This document shows, in pieces, positions 1 to 8,769 of a stretch of DNA of 59,168 nucleotides. Below the pieces are notes generated by a model. It made no database searches, was not told where the DNA came from, and saw only the letters and a list, made by a program, of their open reading frames with translations. Made by a program: the position numbers and the translations under genes. Each line of letters begins with the position of its first letter. Position 1 is the stretch's first letter. Location: the NCBI GenBank assembly GCA_021773295.1, contig JAJFKI010000088.1, positions 1 to 59,168 of the forward strand. Reading direction: 5' to 3'. This stretch comes from Gammaproteobacteria bacterium. Its GTDB lineage: Bacteria > Pseudomonadota > Gammaproteobacteria > UBA1113.

Positions 1-514
1 CATTTTTTACTTCATTGAGTGTTTGACAAATAAATACGCCTTCCCCTCCGGCACTAGTTAAAGGTTTAACCACCAGTGGCCATTGCTTTTGAGTGGAAGC
101 CCATCTAACTGCTTCATTCAGAGTACTGGCACGATATGAAGGAATTACTTGAATTCCAGTTGTGCGAACTTGTTCAATCATTAAATGTTTGTTTCTACGG
201 CAGAAACTAAGGTTTATTTTATTGCCTGCAATGTCTAATTTATCTGCTAATAGGTCAGCAAGCTCAACACCACATTCAGCACCAGCAATGACAAATTTAA
301 TATTATAAGTATTAAGATATTCGAGTAAGGAATCTATGTTTTTTTGATAAATACATTCTGCAATGTAGTCTTGAGGGTTATAGGTGTGAGAGTAAACTTT
401 AGGAATAGTTTGCTGGCTTTGAATGTGTATGCAAGGTATGCCACGTTTTGAAAATTCTTTTGCAAAACCGGCGCCGGATGAATAGCCATCAACAATAATT
501 CCAGTAGACCTCAT
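1..514 (-). CDS. ATP-grasp domain protein, N-terminal part (cut by window edge)
   Basis: This is an open frame of 171 codons read leftwards from the ATG at 512-514 and running off the window start. The first ~100 residues form a Rossmann-like pre-ATP-grasp region (MRSTGIIVDGYSSGAGFAKE, then IKFVIAGAECGVELADLLAD). Near residues 150-165 comes VVKPLTSAGGEGVFIC, which fits the glycine-rich nucleotide-binding strand of ATP-grasp ligases such as carnosine synthase or BacD-like amino-acid ligases. The family is inferred from that motif and the domain order. The catalytic C-terminal half is outside the window, so the substrate cannot be named. No partner gene is visible, and the next gene upstream is divergent. 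Confidence 0.7.
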   Translation of the reverse strand, partial: MRSTGIIVDGYSSGAGFAKEFSKRGIPCIHIQSQQTIPKVYSHTYNPQDYIAECIYQKNIDSLLEYLNTYNIKFVIAGAECGVELADLLADKLDIAGNKINLSFCRRNKHLMIEQVRTTGIQVIPSYRASTLNEAVRWASTQKQWPLVVKPLTSAGGEGVFICQTLNEVKN

Positions 515-854
515 AACGTTAATACCTTCAGTTCCATAAGTGGATTTTTATTAGAAATTAATATTTGCAGATTCTACAATATTGGGTCACCATTAGGAAG
601 AAAATAAACCCGAAACAAGATTTTGAATAGTTAATATAATCTTTAGCGAATAATGTAGTTAGGGTCAATAGCACTTCTACTTTAAAATCCCGTGAATAGA
701 CGACGTTATTTTTTGTCTAGCTGGGCGTTCCAATTGCAGGTAATAGCTATTCTATTGCCAAATTTCAAACGGTTTCTGGGAGCAAAAAGCGTCCGTTAGA
801 ACATCACATTTTGAAGTATGATGGGTATAGGTAGTAATAAAAATAAGATTTAAT
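515..854. other. Intergenic stretch without a recognised gene
   Basis: About 340 AT-rich bases separate the divergent ATP-grasp gene and the 855-1811 ORF. I see no open frame of note, no RNA gene and no strong promoter. The only distinctive feature is one copy of a 21-bp repeat at 807-827. Confidence 0.5.
807..827 (+). repeat. 21-bp direct repeat, copy 1
   Basis: CATTTTGAAGTATGATGGGT plus a final A. It matches the copy at 1818-1838 at 19 of 21 positions. The two copies bracket the 855-1811 ORF almost exactly. Confidence 0.6.
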
Positions 855-1811
855 ATGTCCGCACAAAGACACAATGTACATCGTTTTTTCCCTTCCTCAC
901 AGTCTTGTGTCCAAATGGGAGCGTTGCAAAAATTAATTGCAATTGGTTACCTGCCAAGGATTAATACCAGTACTTTAACGAGAATACATAACAAACTCAC
1001 TGAGATGCAATCGACACTTTCAGCGCTAGAGCCTTTTGATGTGCTTTGTCTTCTGAAAATAAAAAAAACGGAGCTGCATAATAAAATTGCCGAAAAAGCT
1101 ATACTGGATAGTACAGAAGTGTGTGAATTTGACGAGTTTATTGGCGGCCTAGATATTCCCGCCATCAAAAAAGCGATTGTGGGGGGATCTCATTTTAATT
1201 TTTCTGTCTTAGGTATTGGAAGCATCATTGATCCAGAGTCGAAATCCACTCAAAGGACATTCAACGAGATTGAAAGAAAACGTGCTAGTGAAGCATTGGG
1301 TTTTGGTTTTCAAAGAAGATTCAATTACAACGCAAAGATACTTCCTTTTGATAAAAATCCCTATTTTAATGACGAAAAAGATCATAAAGAATGCATAAAA
1401 GCGAATCGTATGGCGGCTATCGGGATGCATCCTACTGGTTCTTTAAATGATGTGACCACGGGTACGCTATATCCTTTCATTTCTGATGATACCTTCATAA
1501 AGCTGTTAAAGCGCGAATGGGGGTATCGCATTGTTCCTGTATTGATTCTTAGAATGAAGCGATCAAGCAATAAAGTAATTCTTGACCCAATGATTACTTG
1601 GACCTTCGAGCCGAAAAAACATATGCTCACTAATACCCAGGCTAAACCCATGATGTATTACACCGATGTCTGTTTGAATAGCGCCACACATTTATGGGGT
1701 AATGAATACTCACGTGCCGCCTGGGTAAAAACAACCAAGTTAGCGGATGGTAGTGCTTTTTGTGAGAATTTAGATGAACCCGTTGAGCAACGAAAAATCA
1801 CCATAGCCTAA
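855..1811 (+). CDS. Hypothetical protein, weak protein-glutaminase-like C-terminal region
   Basis: A 318-aa soluble protein with no signal peptide or membrane segment, which I do not recognise with confidence. In the C-terminal half, ECIKANRMAAIG followed about 50 residues later by WGYRIVPVLI and then KVILDPM resembles the spacing of protein-glutamine deamidases (Cys...W-x-Y-H-V-x-P...V-L-D-P). In that reading the Cys and Asp of the triad are present, but the usual His is Arg. The resemblance is read by eye and may be chance. The gene stands alone, has a weak ribosome site, and is bracketed by a 21-bp direct repeat (807-827 and 1818-1838), which suggests it moved as a unit. It could be an accessory or effector-type gene. 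Confidence 0.55.
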   Translation: MSAQRHNVHRFFPSSQSCVQMGALQKLIAIGYLPRINTSTLTRIHNKLTEMQSTLSALEPFDVLCLLKIKKTELHNKIAEKAILDSTEVCEFDEFIGGLDIPAIKKAIVGGSHFNFSVLGIGSIIDPESKSTQRTFNEIERKRASEALGFGFQRRFNYNAKILPFDKNPYFNDEKDHKECIKANRMAAIGMHPTGSLNDVTTGTLYPFISDDTFIKLLKREWGYRIVPVLILRMKRSSNKVILDPMITWTFEPKKHMLTNTQAKPMMYYTDVCLNSATHLWGNEYSRAAWVKTTKLADGSAFCENLDEPVEQRKITIA

Positions 1812-1817
1812 CCCTCG

Positions 1818-1838
1818 CATTTTGAAGTACGATGCGTA
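1818..1838 (+). repeat. 21-bp direct repeat, copy 2
   Basis: CATTTTGAAGTACGATGCGT plus a final A, starting 7 bases after the stop of the 855-1811 ORF. It differs from copy 1 at two positions. This copy is also a weak palindrome (GCAT...ATGC). Confidence 0.6.
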
Positions 1839-2006
1839 CACAAGCGCATTCGCGCGGCTTTTGCGGGGTTTCAATCCCAAGCTGTCAAAAATTCCCGTCA
1901 GTAATTTGACTTCGTCAAAATAGCTGCTTTAATTAGTGAATACCATTCGCAGTGATTGGCAGGGATTGCTAATTAGGTTATCACTTTTTGACACAAGGAT
2001 AGGGAC

Positions 2007-3413
2007 ATGGATGATCGTCACGTGGTTTTATTGGGCCAGGATAGCCCAGAGATTCAGCATTTAGCAATTATTTTGCAATTTATTAATCAAGCAAGTTGTC
2101 AGCGTGTCGATTTATCGGCAGGGGCGGTTGCTAATCCTTTGTGTTTTATAGTGAGTGATGCCTTCTCGGGAGCCGAAGCGGCGACGCTTTGTGCACAATT
2201 GCGTTGTCAGTATCAAAACGTGCCAGTGATTTTGCTCAAAACGTATCAGGAAGTGAGTAAAGATGATTCCATCCTCCAGTTGTCGATGCCATTTCAGCAA
2301 CAGCAATTACAGCAATTGTTAGAAACTTGTCGCCAAGTTAACCATGTTAAACTAGTCACAACACTGCAAAAACCGATTGAACATATTTTAGTGGGTAATA
2401 GCTCCGAGATTGAACGCATTCGTGGGCAAATTTATCAAGTGGCCGATAGGGATATCAATGTCATGGTGCGTGGTGAATCGGGGGTGGGTAAAGAAATCAT
2501 TGCCCGCTGTTTACATTACTTATCACAACGCCATGCCAGTCCTTTTGTGCCAGTTAATTGTTGCGCTATCCCCAGTGATTTATTAGAAAGTGAATTGTTT
2601 GGGCATGAAAAAGGGGCTTTTACAGGTGCTTTGACCACGCGCAAGGGGCGCTTTGAATTAGCCATGGGTGGTACGCTATTTTTAGATGAAATTGGTGATA
2701 TGCCAATGGCAATGCAAGTTAAATTATTGCGTGTTTTGCAAGAAAGAACCTTTGAACGAGTGGGCAGCAATAAACAAATCCACACCGATTGCCGCATCAT
2801 CGCAGCGACGCATCGTAATTTAGAGCAAGCCATTGAGCAAGGTACTTTCCGCGAAGATTTATATTACCGCTTGAATGTTTATCCCATCGATGTGCCTCCT
2901 TTACGTGAACGAAGAGCAGACATTGCCCCCCTTGTTGAAAACATTGTTGGTAAGGTTCAGAAAAATACTGAGCATCATATGCAAGTTTCTGATACGGCGA
3001 TGCGAGCGTTGGAACAATACCCCTGGCCGGGTAATGTGAGAGAATTAGCGAATTTAGTGGAGCGATTATTAGTGGCATCGCCGGATCAAGTTGTGGAATT
3101 GAATCAATTGCCCAGCAAATATCGACAAGGTGTGCGCGCGGAAGAGCGACAAGCGATTGCATCTAGCCTCAAAGAAAATTTCACACCACCACCTGCGCCT
3201 GCAGTCACACCTTTTCAACTACCTCAGTCGGGTTTTAACTTGAAACAATATTTAATGCAAACAGAAATGTCGATGATCCGACAGGCCTTGGAGATTTGTG
3301 ACGGCGTAGTGGCGCAAGCAGCGCGTTATTTAAATATGCGCCGTACCACATTGATTGAAAAAATGCGCAAATATAATATTCATCGACCTGAATGTGAAAT
3401 GCAGGAAATTTAA
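2007..3413 (+). CDS. fleQ: Flagellar master regulator FleQ (sigma-54 activator)
   Basis: A 468-aa RpoN-dependent enhancer-binding protein. The N-terminal ~115 residues are the receiver-like FleQ domain, which lacks a clear phosphoacceptor Asp. The AAA+ core follows, with Walker A GESGVGKE (about 156-163), the sigma-54 contact loop GAFTGA (about 203-208) and Walker B GGTLFLDEIGD (about 221-231). A Fis-type helix-turn-helix ends the protein (about 420-460: MIRQALEICDGVVAQAARYL). Start at ATG 2007 after GGATAGGGAC. The gene stands upstream of fleSR. In Pseudomonas-type hierarchies FleQ activates fleSR and the early hook-basal body operons, and RpoN-like sites occur here before fleS, flgB, flgE and fliK. 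I see no RpoN site before fleQ itself. Confidence 0.95.
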   Translation: MDDRHVVLLGQDSPEIQHLAIILQFINQASCQRVDLSAGAVANPLCFIVSDAFSGAEAATLCAQLRCQYQNVPVILLKTYQEVSKDDSILQLSMPFQQQQLQQLLETCRQVNHVKLVTTLQKPIEHILVGNSSEIERIRGQIYQVADRDINVMVRGESGVGKEIIARCLHYLSQRHASPFVPVNCCAIPSDLLESELFGHEKGAFTGALTTRKGRFELAMGGTLFLDEIGDMPMAMQVKLLRVLQERTFERVGSNKQIHTDCRIIAATHRNLEQAIEQGTFREDLYYRLNVYPIDVPPLRERRADIAPLVENIVGKVQKNTEHHMQVSDTAMRALEQYPWPGNVRELANLVERLLVASPDQVVELNQLPSKYRQGVRAEERQAIASSLKENFTPPPAPAVTPFQLPQSGFNLKQYLMQTEMSMIRQALEICDGVVAQAARYLNMRRTTLIEKMRKYNIHRPECEMQEI

Positions 3414-3426
3414 AATTTTAATTAAG

Positions 3427-3445
3427 ATCAGGTGCTTGGCCTGAT
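3427..3445 (+). terminator. Small hairpin after fleQ
   Basis: ATCAGG and CCTGAT (3427-3432 / 3440-3445) form a 6-bp stem with a 7-base loop. There is no clean T-run, so it is weak as an intrinsic terminator. It overlaps the -24 part of the fleS RpoN site. Confidence 0.3.
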
Positions 3446-3452
3446 TATTGCT
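3437..3452 (+). promoter_or_regulatory. Sigma-54 promoter of fleSR-fliEFGHIJ
   Basis: TGGCCTGATTATTGCT matches the RpoN form TGGCAYG-N4-TTGCW with the exact GG/GC spacing. It lies 31 bases before the fleS start, as expected for a FleQ-activated class II promoter. Confidence 0.75.
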
Positions 3453-3483
3453 TTAAAAGTTTTTTCTTAAGGAAGAGAAAAGC

Positions 3484-4614
3484 ATGCGTCAAGATACTGA
3501 CATGGAAATAGTGGGTAACATTAGCAAACTATCTGTAGGCATGACACAGAGTTGGTTTGTGATCTGTGATCGCATAACCCAGCAAGTTAATCATCTCAAT
3601 GAAAAAATGAAATCATTAACGCCTACACCAAAAATTGAAGCTGCACCGGCCAATAGCATTTTGGCAAATTTGCCAGTAGCCGTGTTAGTACTGAATAACA
3701 TGGGTGTTATTACTTATCATAATCAACAAACACATGCGTTGTTTGGTGAAGTGTTAGTGGGGTTACCATGGTCCGAGGTCGTGAGCGAGAAATTTAAGGC
3801 CGATACCGATCAGTTAGGTCGAACACGGCTGGAAAATGGCAGGATTATTCATATTTCCACACAAAGCATCAAAGAGACACCTGGACAAATGATTACGCTG
3901 ACTGATATCACCAAAGATTCTGAGTTAGAAGAACAATTAGAACGGATGCAACGCTTGAGCTCAATGGGGCAAATGGCAGCGTCATTAGCGCATCAAATTC
4001 GCACACCGTTAACAGCAGCATTATTGTATGCTAATCATTTAGATGCAGATGAGATAGCAGAGGAGAAGCGGCATAAGTTTGCTAGTAAAACAGTTTCAAG
4101 ATTAAAACACATTGAAGTGCAAGTGCAAGAAATGCTGGCTTTTGTAAAAGGAACGAGTACGCAGTTTGATACTATCACATTAGATTATATATTAGATGCA
4201 ATTGAACAAGGGGCAGAAGCCGCAGTGGAACAATCAAGGTCACGGTTATCAGTTCACCGCGCCTTACATAATATTAAGTTGAAAGCTAATCCTGATGCAC
4301 TAGTCAGTGCCATGCAAAATTGTATTATGAATGCGATAGAAGCCTGTAGTGGTGAGGCTAACATCGATATTATTTGTGAATTAGCAGAAAACAATTATTT
4401 AAATGTGATCGTTGCCGATCAAAGTGGCGGTATTCCAAAAAATTTGCAGCAGCAAGTGATAGAACCATTTTTTACGACACGCAGTCAAGGAACTGGTTTA
4501 GGTTTAGCAGTTGCAAAAGTCGTGTGCGAAGCGCACGGTGGATCTTTGTGGCTGAAGTCATTACCCGATGTGGGCACCCAGGTGGGTTTTTACCTGCCTA
4601 TCTTAACTAACTAA
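3484..4614 (+). CDS. fleS: Sensor histidine kinase FleS
   Basis: A 376-aa cytoplasmic two-component kinase. It has a PAS domain (about 60-145, LPVAVLVLNNMGVITYHNQQ), a dimerisation/H-box with the phosphoacceptor His near 170 (ASLAHQIRTPLTA) and a HATPase domain (N box NCIMNAIEAC, then GTGLGLAVAK). There are no transmembrane segments, as is usual for FleS/FlrB. Its stop is followed by AAGGAG serving fleR, so the two are coupled. It should phosphorylate FleR to switch on later flagellar genes. A second in-frame ATG lies 18 bases downstream. The first is preferred because of the upstream AAGGAAGAG. Confidence 0.93.
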   Translation: MRQDTDMEIVGNISKLSVGMTQSWFVICDRITQQVNHLNEKMKSLTPTPKIEAAPANSILANLPVAVLVLNNMGVITYHNQQTHALFGEVLVGLPWSEVVSEKFKADTDQLGRTRLENGRIIHISTQSIKETPGQMITLTDITKDSELEEQLERMQRLSSMGQMAASLAHQIRTPLTAALLYANHLDADEIAEEKRHKFASKTVSRLKHIEVQVQEMLAFVKGTSTQFDTITLDYILDAIEQGAEAAVEQSRSRLSVHRALHNIKLKANPDALVSAMQNCIMNAIEACSGEANIDIICELAENNYLNVIVADQSGGIPKNLQQQVIEPFFTTRSQGTGLGLAVAKVVCEAHGGSLWLKSLPDVGTQVGFYLPILTN

Positions 4615-4625
4615 GGAGCTAATGA

Positions 4626-5765
4626 ATGAGCACACGCGTCATGGTAGTCGAAGACGATGCTGAGTTAAGAGAAGCACTAGATGATACTTTAGAATTAGCT
4701 GGGTATGACAGTGTGACAGCGGATAGTGGTGAAAGTGCATTATTAATGCTAGAAAAAGCCATGCCTGATATTATTATTAGCGACGTCAATATGCCGGGTA
4801 TCAATGGCTTGTCATTATTAAAATCTTTACAAAATAAATTGCCAGATGTGCCTGTGTTATTAATGACGGCTTATGGCAATATATCAGATGCAGTGCAAGC
4901 GATGAAAGATGGTGCCGTCGATTATTTATCAAAACCCTTCGAGCCGCAATCATTAATTGATAAATTAAAACGCTTTATGCCAGTGACTGGTGCCAGTGAT
5001 GAACCTGTGGCAGTTGATCCAAAAACAAAACAATTATTGGCAATAGCAAAAAAGGTTGCTAAGAGTGATGTTTCCGTCATGATCAGTGGTGCCAGTGGTA
5101 CGGGAAAGGAAGTGCTAGCGCGATATATTCATGATAATTCATCACGTTCAGATAAAGAATTTTTTGCTATTAATTGTGCGGCTATTCCAGAGAGCATGTT
5201 AGAAGCGACGTTGTTTGGTTACGAAAAAGGTGCTTTTACAGGTGCACTCAAAAGTAATCCAGGAAAATTTGAGCAAGCACAAGATAGTAGTTTATTGCTC
5301 GATGAAATTTCAGAAATGGATATGAATCTGCAAGCGAAATTATTACGCGTCTTGCAAGAAAAGGAAGTAGAACGTATCGGTGGAAATAAAGTAATACCAC
5401 TCAATGTGCGCGTTATTGCAACCACGAATAAAGAATTAAAAGAAGAAGTCGCGGCGGGAAACTTTAGAGAAGATTTATATTACCGTCTCAATGTGTTTCC
5501 TCTACATTGGATGCCACTTAAAAACCGCCCAATGGATATCGCACCATTAGCAGTTTATCTCTTAGATAAGCACGCAAAAGCAATGGGAAGAGTCGTTCCA
5601 AACTTATCAGAGGCGGCTATTAATAGTTTGCAAGCTTATGATTGGCCTGGAAACGCCAGAGAAATGGATAATATCATGCAACGGGCGTTGGTATTACAAA
5701 CGAGTGATACGATAGAGCCTGGCGATTTACAATTTGAGTTTAATTTAGAAAGCATGGAAGCATAG
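4626..5765 (+). CDS. fleR: Response regulator FleR, lacking a C-terminal HTH
   Basis: A 379-aa sigma-54 activator. The receiver domain (1-118) has phosphoacceptor Asp53 in ISDVNMPG and conserved Lys in LSKPFEP. The AAA+ domain has Walker A GASGTGKE (155-162) and GAFTGA (202-207). The arginine/AAA lid region ends with WPGNAREMDNIMQRAL, after which only about 35 residues remain (ending FEFNLESMEA). The Fis-type DNA-binding helix-turn-helix found at the end of most FleR/FlrC proteins is missing. The stop is followed 9 bases later by fliE, so there is no room for a lost tail. It may act from solution or bind DNA through FleQ; this is inference. RBS AAGGAG overlaps the fleS stop. Confidence 0.92.
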   Translation: MSTRVMVVEDDAELREALDDTLELAGYDSVTADSGESALLMLEKAMPDIIISDVNMPGINGLSLLKSLQNKLPDVPVLLMTAYGNISDAVQAMKDGAVDYLSKPFEPQSLIDKLKRFMPVTGASDEPVAVDPKTKQLLAIAKKVAKSDVSVMISGASGTGKEVLARYIHDNSSRSDKEFFAINCAAIPESMLEATLFGYEKGAFTGALKSNPGKFEQAQDSSLLLDEISEMDMNLQAKLLRVLQEKEVERIGGNKVIPLNVRVIATTNKELKEEVAAGNFREDLYYRLNVFPLHWMPLKNRPMDIAPLAVYLLDKHAKAMGRVVPNLSEAAINSLQAYDWPGNAREMDNIMQRALVLQTSDTIEPGDLQFEFNLESMEA

Positions 5766-5774
5766 GAGAGCCAC

Positions 5775-6107
5775 ATGAGTGACATAAGTATGAAAGGTTT
5801 GGAAATGAATCATATGCTTAAAAATATGAGCGTGATGGAAGATAGCGCTGCTGGTATTAATATAAAAACCATTAGTGATAAAAAACAAAATTTCTCAAAT
5901 ATTTTAGAGCAGGCTATCGAACAAGTGAATCAGTTGCAACAATCATCTGAAACGATGCAATCGCACTATGAGTTAGGTGATAAAGAAACCTCCTTAGCAC
6001 AAGTCATGGTGGCATCACAAAAAGCAAATTTGTCATTTCAGGCATTGTTACAAGTGAGAAACAAATTAGTATCCGCTTATAAAGAAATTATGAATATGCC
6101 GGTTTAG
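5775..6107 (+). CDS. fliE: Flagellar hook-basal body protein FliE
   Basis: A 110-aa protein linking the MS ring to the proximal rod. The conserved C-terminus is clear (SFQALLQVRNKLVSAYKEIM, then NMPV). The start ATG 5775 has GGAGAG upstream. It is first in fliEFGHIJ and directly follows fleR without a promoter gap, so the early rod/export genes are probably transcribed with fleSR. Confidence 0.95.
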   Translation: MSDISMKGLEMNHMLKNMSVMEDSAAGINIKTISDKKQNFSNILEQAIEQVNQLQQSSETMQSHYELGDKETSLAQVMVASQKANLSFQALLQVRNKLVSAYKEIMNMPV

Positions 6108-6120
6108 GGGAGATTAAGTC

Positions 6121-7755
6121 ATGGCTGATACAAATCCATTTCAATCATTAATCAATGCCGCTAGAGGCTTCGGGCAATTGCCAATGATGCGGCAATTCGG
6201 AATGTTATTGGGATTAGCTGCCAGTGTGGCTTTAGGTGTTGCTGTTGTGATGTGGAGCAAAGAGCCAACATATCGTCCTTTATTTAGTCATTTAAATCCG
6301 CAAGAGTCGACGGATGTTTTAGATGCACTGCAAAGTTCTGGGATTAAATATAAACTAGATCAAAGTAATGGCACTATTATGGTGCCAGCAGATGCGGTCT
6401 ATCATGCTCGTTTAAAGTTAGCTAGTGATGGTTTACCTGCTGCAGGCTCTTCTAGTTTTGAAAATATGTTAAAAGAGCAAAGCATTGGCACGAGTCGCTT
6501 TATGGAAAATGCAAAATACCTTTACGCCTTAGAGGGCGAATTAGATCGCACGATTTCAAGTTTAAGCAGTGTCAAATTAGCCAGAGTACATTTAGCAATT
6601 CCAAAAGAAAGTGCTTTTGTCGGAGATGAGAAAAAGCCAACGGCCTCCGTTCTGATTGACTTAGCCTCTGGTAAACACTTATCAGCTAATCAAGTACAAG
6701 CTGTCGTGCATATGGTTGCTTCAAGTGTTACTAATTTAGAACCCAGTCAAGTAACAGTCGTGGATGAAAATGGAAACTTATTAACAGCTGCTAGCGATGA
6801 AGGTGGGCTAGGCAAATCTACAGAAGAGTTTAAATATACTAAAAACTTAGAAAAATCTTATGAAAAACGTATCGAATCCATTCTAACACCACTGGTTGGG
6901 ATCGGTAATGTAAGAGCCACTGTGTCAGCATTGCTCGATTTTACTAAAATTGAACAAACGCGTGAGCAGTATATTCCTAATAAAGCTTTACGCAGTGAAA
7001 AAGTCATTGAGCAAGGAAAAGTAAAACAAGAGGGAGCTGCGAAAGGCGTCCCAGGTATGGCCGCTAATCAACCTGCAGCAAAAGATGCAAAAAATAAGGC
7101 TATTCCACAGGCTAATAATGCAGAAGGGAATAAAGGCCCGTATAAAATGCAAGCGGTGAGAAATTATGAAGTAGGTCGAATGATTAGTCATTCACAAGTC
7201 CCCACGGGGAACGTAAAACGAGTCTCTGTGGCAGTAGTCGTTAATGATAAACGTACGGTTGATCAAAAAACAGGGAAAGTCACAGAAACACCATTGACTC
7301 AAGATGAAATTAATAAACTAACAACGTTAGTTAAAAATACAATTGGCTTTGAACAGCAGCGTGGTGATCAAATCAGCGTCGTAAATATTCCCTTCGTTAA
7401 AACAGAAAAAATTGAAGCGCCAAAAGTACCACCCATGTGGGAGCAAAATTGGTTTTGGGATATTATAAAGATTGCACTCGGTAGTGTGTTAGTCTTATTA
7501 CTCGTATTTCTAGTATTACGACCAACCTTAAAAAGTCTAGCGGCTAAAGGTGTGGATGCACCACCTTTAAGTTATAATCCACAGATGTTAGCTGGAGCGC
7601 CAGGTGCAATGCCACAAGGTATGGCAGGGATGCCAGGACAGGCAGCAGCACCACAAGTGCCACCACCTCAGGGTTGGAATGCAGTGCAACAGGCTGCAAT
7701 GGATGACCCAATGAGAATTGCACAAGTAATGAATAATTGGGTCGGGAGTGACTAG
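6121..7755 (+). CDS. fliF: Flagellar MS-ring protein FliF
   Basis: A 544-aa inner-membrane ring protein with two membrane segments (about 24-45 and 447-468, the latter IALGSVLVLLLVFLVL). Between them lies the periplasmic ring-building region, with a long Ala/Lys/Pro-rich insert near 305-340 typical of FliF. The cytoplasmic C-terminus (DPMRIAQVMNNWVGSD) is the FliG-binding tail. GGGGAG precedes the ATG. The stop lies 2 bases before fliG. Confidence 0.97.
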   Translation: MADTNPFQSLINAARGFGQLPMMRQFGMLLGLAASVALGVAVVMWSKEPTYRPLFSHLNPQESTDVLDALQSSGIKYKLDQSNGTIMVPADAVYHARLKLASDGLPAAGSSSFENMLKEQSIGTSRFMENAKYLYALEGELDRTISSLSSVKLARVHLAIPKESAFVGDEKKPTASVLIDLASGKHLSANQVQAVVHMVASSVTNLEPSQVTVVDENGNLLTAASDEGGLGKSTEEFKYTKNLEKSYEKRIESILTPLVGIGNVRATVSALLDFTKIEQTREQYIPNKALRSEKVIEQGKVKQEGAAKGVPGMAANQPAAKDAKNKAIPQANNAEGNKGPYKMQAVRNYEVGRMISHSQVPTGNVKRVSVAVVVNDKRTVDQKTGKVTETPLTQDEINKLTTLVKNTIGFEQQRGDQISVVNIPFVKTEKIEAPKVPPMWEQNWFWDIIKIALGSVLVLLLVFLVLRPTLKSLAAKGVDAPPLSYNPQMLAGAPGAMPQGMAGMPGQAAAPQVPPPQGWNAVQQAAMDDPMRIAQVMNNWVGSD

Positions 7756-7757
7756 TA

Positions 7758-8753
7758 ATGGATGACGTTAAAAAAGCTGCTATTATGTTGCTCGGCATGG
7801 GTGAAGAAAAAGCAGCCCAAGTATTAAGACACATGCATCCCAAACAAGTGGAAAAAATTGTAAAGTCAATTAATGAACTTAAGAATGTGAGTAAAGAACA
7901 ATTAGATACGGTTGCTAATGATTTTTACAGTGCGTCACAACATCAAACGACCATTGGATTTAATTCAGAAAACTTTATGCGTGATACCTTAATCAATGCA
8001 CTTGGTAAAGATAAAGCATCAGTCATCATTGATCGCTCCTTAATGGATGATGATGACGCAGAACAAGGGATTTCTCGTTTAAAATGGCAGGATGCGCAAA
8101 CAGTTTCAGCGTTTTTACGTGACGAACACCCTCAAATTATTTCAGTAATTACCACCTATCTTGATAGCGAGCACGCAGCGGAAGTTTTAGCATTATTGCC
8201 TGAAGAATTAAGGCTTAATATAATGCATCGCATTGCCTCGTTAAGACCTATTTCACCAAGAGCATTAAAAGAATTAAATGAAATCATAGAGGATGAAACT
8301 AAAGATGTTAGAAGCTTTAAAACCTTACCAGTGAAAGGTGAAAAAATGGCTGCCAATATCATGAATCATATGAATAATGAAGATGAAGATAAATTAATGG
8401 ATGGTATTAATCAAATTGACGAAAACCTGGGCGAGAAAATCCAAGATTTAATTTTCCCATTCGAAAAGTTAGTTGAAATGGATAGCCGTAGTTTACAAAC
8501 GCTATTAAGAGATGTGTCAAATGATGATTTAGTGTTGGCATTAAAGGGTACAGAAGAATCAGTCAAAGAATCTTTCTTTGCTAATATGTCGAAACGTGCA
8601 GCTGAATTAATTCAGGATGATTTAGAAGCGCAAGGCCCAATACAATTAAGTAAAGTCTTATCAGCGCAAAAAAATATTGTCACGTTAGCACAAAAGAAAT
8701 CGAAAGAAGGTGAAATAGTACTGAGTGGTACGGGTGAAGAGATGGTTGGTTAA
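7758..8753 (+). CDS. fliG: Flagellar motor switch protein FliG
   Basis: A 331-aa rotor protein of standard length. The N domain begins DDVKKAAIMLLGMGEEKAAQ and binds FliF. The middle domain contains EHPQIISVI, the conserved EHPQ motif that contacts FliM. The C domain carries the charged torque helix region (VDMDSRSLQTLLRDV-like, here LVEMDSRSLQTLLRDVS) that interacts with MotA. It starts 2 bases after fliF, indicating translational coupling. Confidence 0.97.
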   Translation: MDDVKKAAIMLLGMGEEKAAQVLRHMHPKQVEKIVKSINELKNVSKEQLDTVANDFYSASQHQTTIGFNSENFMRDTLINALGKDKASVIIDRSLMDDDDAEQGISRLKWQDAQTVSAFLRDEHPQIISVITTYLDSEHAAEVLALLPEELRLNIMHRIASLRPISPRALKELNEIIEDETKDVRSFKTLPVKGEKMAANIMNHMNNEDEDKLMDGINQIDENLGEKIQDLIFPFEKLVEMDSRSLQTLLRDVSNDDLVLALKGTEESVKESFFANMSKRAAELIQDDLEAQGPIQLSKVLSAQKNIVTLAQKKSKEGEIVLSGTGEEMVG

Positions 8754-8769
8754 CAAGGAGCATTGAGTC

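Noticed and set aside
1954..1967. TGGCAGGGATTGCT upstream of fleQ as an RpoN promoter
   Set aside because: The GG and GC elements are two bases too close for sigma-54 spacing.
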